Positions 58,420-64,000 of a DNA stretch of 64,000 nt are shown piece by piece. Positions within the stretch are counted from its first letter, which is position 1. Every line of letters begins with the position of its first letter. The notes beneath the pieces are model-generated. The model did no database searches, was not told where the DNA came from, and saw only the letters and a program-made list of their open reading frames with translations. The stretch comes from Channa striata (lineage: Eukaryota > Chordata > Actinopteri > Anabantiformes > Channidae): the NCBI GenBank assembly GCA_033026295.1, contig CM065173.1, positions 13,764,517 through 13,828,516 of the forward strand. The letters are read 5' to 3'. Position numbers and translations under genes: made by a program.

Positions 58420-59460
58420 CCAGCAGTTTGCCCCCCTCTCCTTCCCTCCCCTCCTCCTCCCCCCATCCCTCTCCTCCCCCTGGCTTTGTGTGTCCTGAGC
58501 CCACTCCTCCCCCTTTTGTCACCCGGGCATTCCGCTTTGGTTAGCACACACAATGGGCACTCAGTGCTCACCCTCCTGACACTGCATTCTGCCTGTGCAC
58601 CGCGGAGTGGGCACGGGAGGGGGAGGAAGAGGGGTCCAGGGGGGAGGGTTAAAGGATGACAGCAACTCACCCATGTGACCAAAATGCCATCAAGTATCAA
58701 CTCCCCTCACCGCTCACTCCCCCCACCTTTCCAAAGACCATCATCTAACTTCACCCATCCATACAGATGGCCAAAACTAGTGCCAGCGGGGCCTGGTTGG
58801 CACGGCGAACAACAAAACCTCGACTTCACGAGCCAAACAAACGAACAGGTGTCTCTTATGGCTGACTGGTGATGTGGTTTCTCTGGGTGCCCAGCTACAT
58901 GTGTGTTCCCTTCATCTTTATGCTGCTGGGCACACATCCTAAATGGAATTTTAAGACCTGGCTTTAGAACATTTTTGTCTGAAAATTAATCCCCTACATC
59001 GACAACAGTAAGAGTAAAATTGGCATAATTACAAGTCCAGGCTTTACTGCTTTGACATGTTTATCAAAGATTTGGATCTCTTCCTGGCCTCCAGTAGTTT
59101 GCCCCAGTGATATAATGGCAGAGTCTGACATGTCCCAGTGTATGTTATTTAGTAAAAAGCTGCACAGAGACGACTGACAGCAGTTGATCCCAAATATCTA
59201 AAAATAAACCTGGAAATTCCCCTGAGAATAATAAATATATAAACAGAGAATTATCCTCAAGTGTTACAGGAGCAGTTCATAAAGTGCACAGGTATCCGTC
59301 TTTCTTAATGCTACAACAAATACTACAGTGGACAGAACTCGTGTCTTACCTGATTGTATCTCAGGTGCATAAAAGTGACAATAAACTAGTCGCTGACATT
59401 AAATTGAATTCCTACTCAAGTACTGCAACAAGGGAAGTGCAATAGGATGACTGGAACTGT

Positions 59461-59502
<42 letters not shown>

Positions 59503-60240
59503 CAGCATCTCAGAAGCTGGTGGGGGGTTCATTTTAGTTTCAAAGACCCTGCTTGTTCGCCCATATTTCACACCACGGTGACATCTTAAAGCCTAGACAG
59601 GCCTGGTTGCTTCACCCTCTCTTTCACTTTCTGAGAAAAGAAGGAGAATTGGGATGTGAGGGAGGGGGTTACTGAAATATATGCAAATGTTCCCCAGAGG
59701 GGATACGAATTTTATGGGTTTAGTTTAGTTCAGCCAACCTGAATAATCAAATGTGGGAACAAAAAAACAAGCCCCCCACCATCCCACCATCACAACTCCA
59801 TACCTCGAGCTTCAACCCCCACCTCAGGCCTCATCTCTGTTCTCTCCTGCCAGGTCCGCACATAAGAGAAGCTCAGTACATCCAAACTCTTATTAGGATC
59901 TCCTTACAGGGAAAGGGAAGGGAAGAGAAGTGAGGGGAGGGGAGCAAAGAGGAGGAGGAGGGATTTGAGGAAACAAGAAGACGGGCTAGTGTACCTGATC
60001 AGGCAGAACTGCCGGCTCCTGATTACGACACCATTTTCTCAGCAGGCTTCTCAGCCTCATCCTGCTTCTGTGAATATGGAGCATAGGGCCAGCCAATCCC
60101 CACAGCGCTCCCTCTCATCTAATGGCAGAATTAAGACCGTTTAGAGTGATTTCCTCTGCCTTCATGGTCACACTCTGAAAGAGCTGAATCTTTTTCCCTT
60201 TGCGCCGATTTACAATGTGGGGGGTCTGGCATACAGCGGG
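58420..60240. other. intergenic with GT repeat and candidate element
   Basis: A pyrimidine-rich block is at 58430-58520 and a (GT)n at 59463-59501. A compact repeat-free stretch at 60000-60230 contains CTCCTGATTACGACACC, CCAGCCAATCCCC and CTAATGGCAGAATTAAG. No supported exon. Confidence 0.4.
59463..59501. repeat. GT microsatellite
   Basis: Perfect (GT)n, about 39 bp. Confidence 0.95.
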
Positions 60241-60401
60241 TGAGAGAAAAGTTCTACATGACTGAACATAACATTACAACAGGTGGGGAATTGAACAGAG
60301 ACATATCTGAGAACAATTTTACTTCATCTATACGTTCTCGTTACACTGAACCACGATTTTCACTTTGGTTGAACATTTTTTTACTTTTGGAGCACACTTA
60401 C

Positions 60402-60479
60402 CTTCCCCGGGGATTCCTAGACCGGCTGCATAGTCCGAACTGGCCGTTATCTCCATCAATGCGTGTTCACTTTGGACAA
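60402..60479 (-). other. possible isolated exon, unassigned
   Basis: A 78-bp minus-strand stretch is bounded by a reasonable acceptor (TTCTTATTGCCTCAATTAG) and a strong donor (GTAAGT). It is open in one frame (2 + 25 codons + 1), reading ...MEITASSDYAAGLGIPGE. It is more GC-rich than its surroundings. I recognise no family and see no partner exon. It could equally be a noncoding exon or chance. Confidence 0.12.
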
Positions 60480-61420
60480 CTAATTGAGGCAATAAGAATA
60501 CAAAGTTATGGTACAGATATACGTGACACAGTACAGTTTTTTTATTTATCCTGTAAAAAGACCAGCAACAGCTTTTTCCATCTCTCTTTTTTTTGTTTTT
60601 GCCCTTTTCACTAACTTTTTTCACAAAAGTATTTAATATCACCAGCCATATTCTTTATTCATCAGCTGAAAGCAATATGTGCATAATAAAATATATTTTA
60701 AAAATAAAGTCTGTACATTTTCAACTTGATCACTTTGACTTAAATAAAGATATTAAACTTTATAACCCATTGGATTTCTTCATACGCCACATTGCTATAG
60801 TTTGAAAACCTGACATTTCAGACATACGTGGTGTTCAAACATATGACAACCCTAAACAGAAGCAAAGCATGCCAAGGGCTGAGAGCTGATCTCATGTCAG
60901 ATCAAACTGATTCATAGTGACACAAACCCAAACAGGGTGTAAATCTGGACACAAATCTGCTTAAACTCACTCCTTCTGTGTCAAACTGCATTACATCAAG
61001 CCCATCATTGTGGAATATGGCATAGCACCATATCAAACAACCGCAGTTTGAACCTGTTGCTTTTGTATTTCCCATGCTGTCTAATGATTTCCCCCACTTT
61101 TCCTCCAACCTCCAGTAGACAAATCCTTCAGCTTTATTGCCCAGACTCAAGGGCTGCAGGTGCACAGGCCACAAAAGGGAGGGGGGTGGCAAGGGGAGTC
61201 GAGGGTGTAGAGGGGTGGAGGAGGGGATGGGAAAGAGAATGGTCAGCCGGGAGATAAGAGAGGAAGGAACCTAGCCCCCCTACCCCGGTTTAACCTCAAC
61301 CCCTCACCCCTGCCTCCACCCCAGCCCTGTCCCAACACCTCTCCGTTTTGCACTACTGCCTTGCCACACGTGAGAGGAGTGCAAACTGCAAGTGGTGCTG
61401 CCTGGCGCTACCAGGCCTTC

Positions 61421-61456
<36 letters not shown>

Positions 61457-62600
61457 CAGGGGACAGGGTGCAGGCGTGGCAGAGTGTCCATGTGGCGGGA
61501 GCGGCCCTTTTCTTCTAAACCAGCAGAGGAGCAGTAATGACTCTGCGCTACAGCTGTGCCCACTGAGGCTTGCCCTGCAGTGGCCCCTCCGCCTCATCTC
61601 ACCATGTCGCCCACTGCTCCTGGCCGTATTTATCTCTACTCAAATTCTTACTAAAACATAACTGTCTGTAAGCAATGGGCCTCTTGCATAGTCAGTGCGA
61701 AATCAGATGACGATACTGTAAACAGCCAAACACTTGATATTAAAGAAAAAAAAATACATTTAGTCCAAACTAAGGCTTTGTACATGTCACCTTCTATTTT
61801 GGATGTTAAAACAATTCACAGAATGTATTTTGCTTTTTGTACTGTTTGTTTCATTTTAATTTGCTGTAGCTAGAGCAATAATTTTAATTTTTGTGATTAA
61901 TGTCTTAAACATAATAAAATATGGGGAATATTTGTTGGATCTTTAAAATCACATATTAAAGTAAGAAATGTTCAGATTCCACTGTAATGTTGTTTGTTTT
62001 ATATTATCTGATCAACAGCCCAAAACCTGAAGAATTTCTGATACGTAGATGTCAGAAAACAAGCTAATTTAGTTTTTTAATAAACAAGTAAGTTACATCT
62101 AAAGTCAACTTAAAGGGAGTTTTTGTGTTTGCAAAATTTATTTCAACATGCAAGACCATTGCTTTTCGTTTTCCACATAACTGCTTTTCCATCTACAATA
62201 TTTACAATATGTATATTTATTGTTCATTTACAGAAAAATTAAGCATTTCAGATTTGTACAACGCAGTCAGAAACTTAAATGTATATATGCGGCATCTCTT
62301 TATTTCTAGAGTAACTGTTGTAATTTCTACATTGACTGTCATGTTTGGTTGTGTGGTTTTATTTATGGGTCACAAAATTGACAAAAAAACATTTCATTCA
62401 TTCAATTATTCATTCAGTCATTCATTTATTATTTGTTCATCTCTGTAATTCCTGTTGCTGTTCAATAGGTGTCTCATTGGAAATGTATAAACTTCTACAA
62501 AACCTCTCTTAAATAATTCTCCCTCAATAGATCACTTACTTCTCTGCATTTATTTCTACATTTTGAAATTTTGAAGGTTCAAAGCTCAGTTTGGAGGTGA
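60480..62600. other. intergenic, no gene recognised
   Basis: AT-rich DNA with a purine/G-rich block (61169-61260), a GT repeat and (ATTC)-like words at 62396-62432. Confidence 0.45.
61425..61455. repeat. GT microsatellite
   Basis: Perfect (GT)n, about 30 bp. Confidence 0.95.
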
Positions 62601-64000
62601 AAGAGAAATGCAAAAAGCAACCTCGTCACTGAAGAGTTTGTGGTTCAAATGAGTCAGGTTAAGGGAAGATCGGAACAGGACACACGGCGTGAGTCACAAG
62701 TGAAGAAACACTTAAGTGACACGGCAAATAATCTGCAACTTAGCGTGTCAGGTCAAAGTGTTTACTCCGGCTGCCACCGGCAGAAAAAGTGTTGAGTTGA
62801 CTTGAGTGTAAGTTACCCACCATACACATCTAATATGGCACGCATCCACTCTGGGTTGCTCTCTGTCACACAAACATATATGAACACACAATCCTGCCTA
62901 TGTTACTGGAGCTGCCGAGCTGTGACCACACCCTCGGGGACAGGAATAACAGGCCACTCCACAGGATGAGGACATCTGAGACACAGTGGCACCATACAAG
63001 CATGATGACTCTTTAACGTGTCCTTATCTGCATCCCTAATCCTCGGGCTCATTACCGTCAGCTACTGTTTACACCAACCACAAGTCAAGAGTAAACACCC
63101 AAAATGGACTTTTTTAATTTTGAATGACTAAAGTCCACTAAGAAGCCATTGAGGAAGGACTCTAGCGCAGAGGGAGCCTCATATTGAATAAGGATTGAAA
63201 TTTACATGACAACTTAGGAGAAATGCTTTTTTATTACTCATTCATCCCCTAAATCACTTTGGCTCCCCCGCTCCTTTCCTGTGCCTGAGCTATTAAATCA
63301 CCATCTTGACCCTGCGACCTGGGGCCGCAACCATAAAGAGCCCCCTGTGGGTCAGAGGCCTGATTGTAACATTTGAATATGAAATGGACTTGGTCGGGAC
63401 TGGAAACAGCCCCATGCACTGAGACATAGGCTGACCCCCAGGAGAGAGAGGCCTGCCTCAGCAACCCAGGGCCTGGAGGCTCCCTCTTCTCTCAGCGAGG
63501 ATTTACTTGGACTTGAGAAGGAGGGAGAGACAGATAGAGGGTTGAAGGTGGGGGTAGGGGGGGATGAGGGCTGGTGGGTGAAGCAGGGTAGGGGTTGAGC
63601 GAGAGTGAAGGAGAGGAGAAAGAGAGAGGGCAGACATTTGAATAAGACAAGAAGCGATTGGTGTTTGCATGACAAAGGAGCCCGCCATCTCCCCTGATTG
63701 GTGTCACAGTGCAGCACTAAAGCCATGCAGGCCTCCCGGGGTGGGGTGATGTGTGGAGCGCAGGCATGTTTATGCATCCAAGGTGTGATACTGGGGAGGG
63801 ACGGTGGGGCCCGTCGTCAAGCTTCGCGTTAAGTTTGTGCGCATATGCTTGAAGGGAGAAGACGTTTGCATCGTTCTGACTATAAATTTACAACTTTGAG
63901 TGAAGATCAAGTCCTAAATGTTTTAACACTCTGCTTGAGACAGGGAATCCATTAGGAAAAGATTATACTCATCACACATTACACAGAAGTTACTGCTGAC
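62601..64000. other. intergenic; candidate element and G-rich tract
   Basis: 62900-63480 is repeat-free and even in composition, with CTCATTACCGTCAG and TGATTGTAACATTTGAATATG. 63546-63600 holds several GGG tracts that could form G-quadruplexes. No supported gene reaches the right end. Confidence 0.35.

Noticed and set aside
60391..60420. CACTTACCT word resembling the 5' end of U1 snRNA
   Set aside because: Sequence after the first eight bases does not follow U1. It is better read as a splice donor on the other strand.
60240..60614. 124-codon plus-strand frame
   Set aside because: No known family. It ends in T-rich low-complexity sequence and overlaps the minus-strand splice-like signals.

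Overview
The window looks like teleost fish nuclear DNA. The evidence is a split gene with GT-AG introns whose peptide matches a vertebrate P4-ATPase, many CA/GT microsatellites, and decayed copies of repeat families typical of bony-fish genomes. Calling it a percomorph-like fish is inference from those repeats.

Only one protein-coding gene can be supported. It is the 5' part of atp11c (class VI P4-ATPase, phospholipid flippase), on the minus strand. Eleven coding exons run from the start codon at 21982 down to position 48, where the gene leaves the window. Together they give 993 nt, 331 codons, in one open frame with consistent splice phases. They cover the cytosolic N-terminus, M1-M2, the actuator domain with its DGES loop, and M3. 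The catalytic DKTG, nucleotide-binding and later membrane segments lie beyond position 1. The class is set by the N-terminus (MLRRGLNRL start, then a 40-codon exon 2 ending FCDNRIVSSK), which aligns without gaps to my recollection of human ATP11C. ATP11A has a longer start and ATP11B has DGET.

The promoter region (about 21983-22600) is a CpG-rich island and carries a strong ZNF143/THAP11-type element at 22543-22567. Intron 1 (12.4 kb) and introns 2-3 hold microsatellites, a tRNA-derived SINE, LINE-tail and other repeat remnants, a perfect 16-bp CRE/MARE palindrome (5558-5573), and several stretches that look like conserved noncoding DNA.

Upstream of the promoter, 22.6-28.4 kb is a repeat graveyard. 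It contains a 226-bp inverted repeat pair about 99% identical, a deleted Tc1 element, a nested SINE-like copy, a 5'-truncated LINE with an 18-bp target-site duplication, and a hairpin MITE.

From about 28.4 to 64 kb I find no convincing gene. This flank has few recognisable transposons and many stretches rich in homeodomain-, POU- and SOX-like motifs. In mammals the 5' flank of ATP11C faces SOX3 across a gene-poor interval, so the working hypothesis is that this is part of a sox3 regulatory landscape. I cannot test conservation from one sequence. I found no evidence of a novel multi-gene system.
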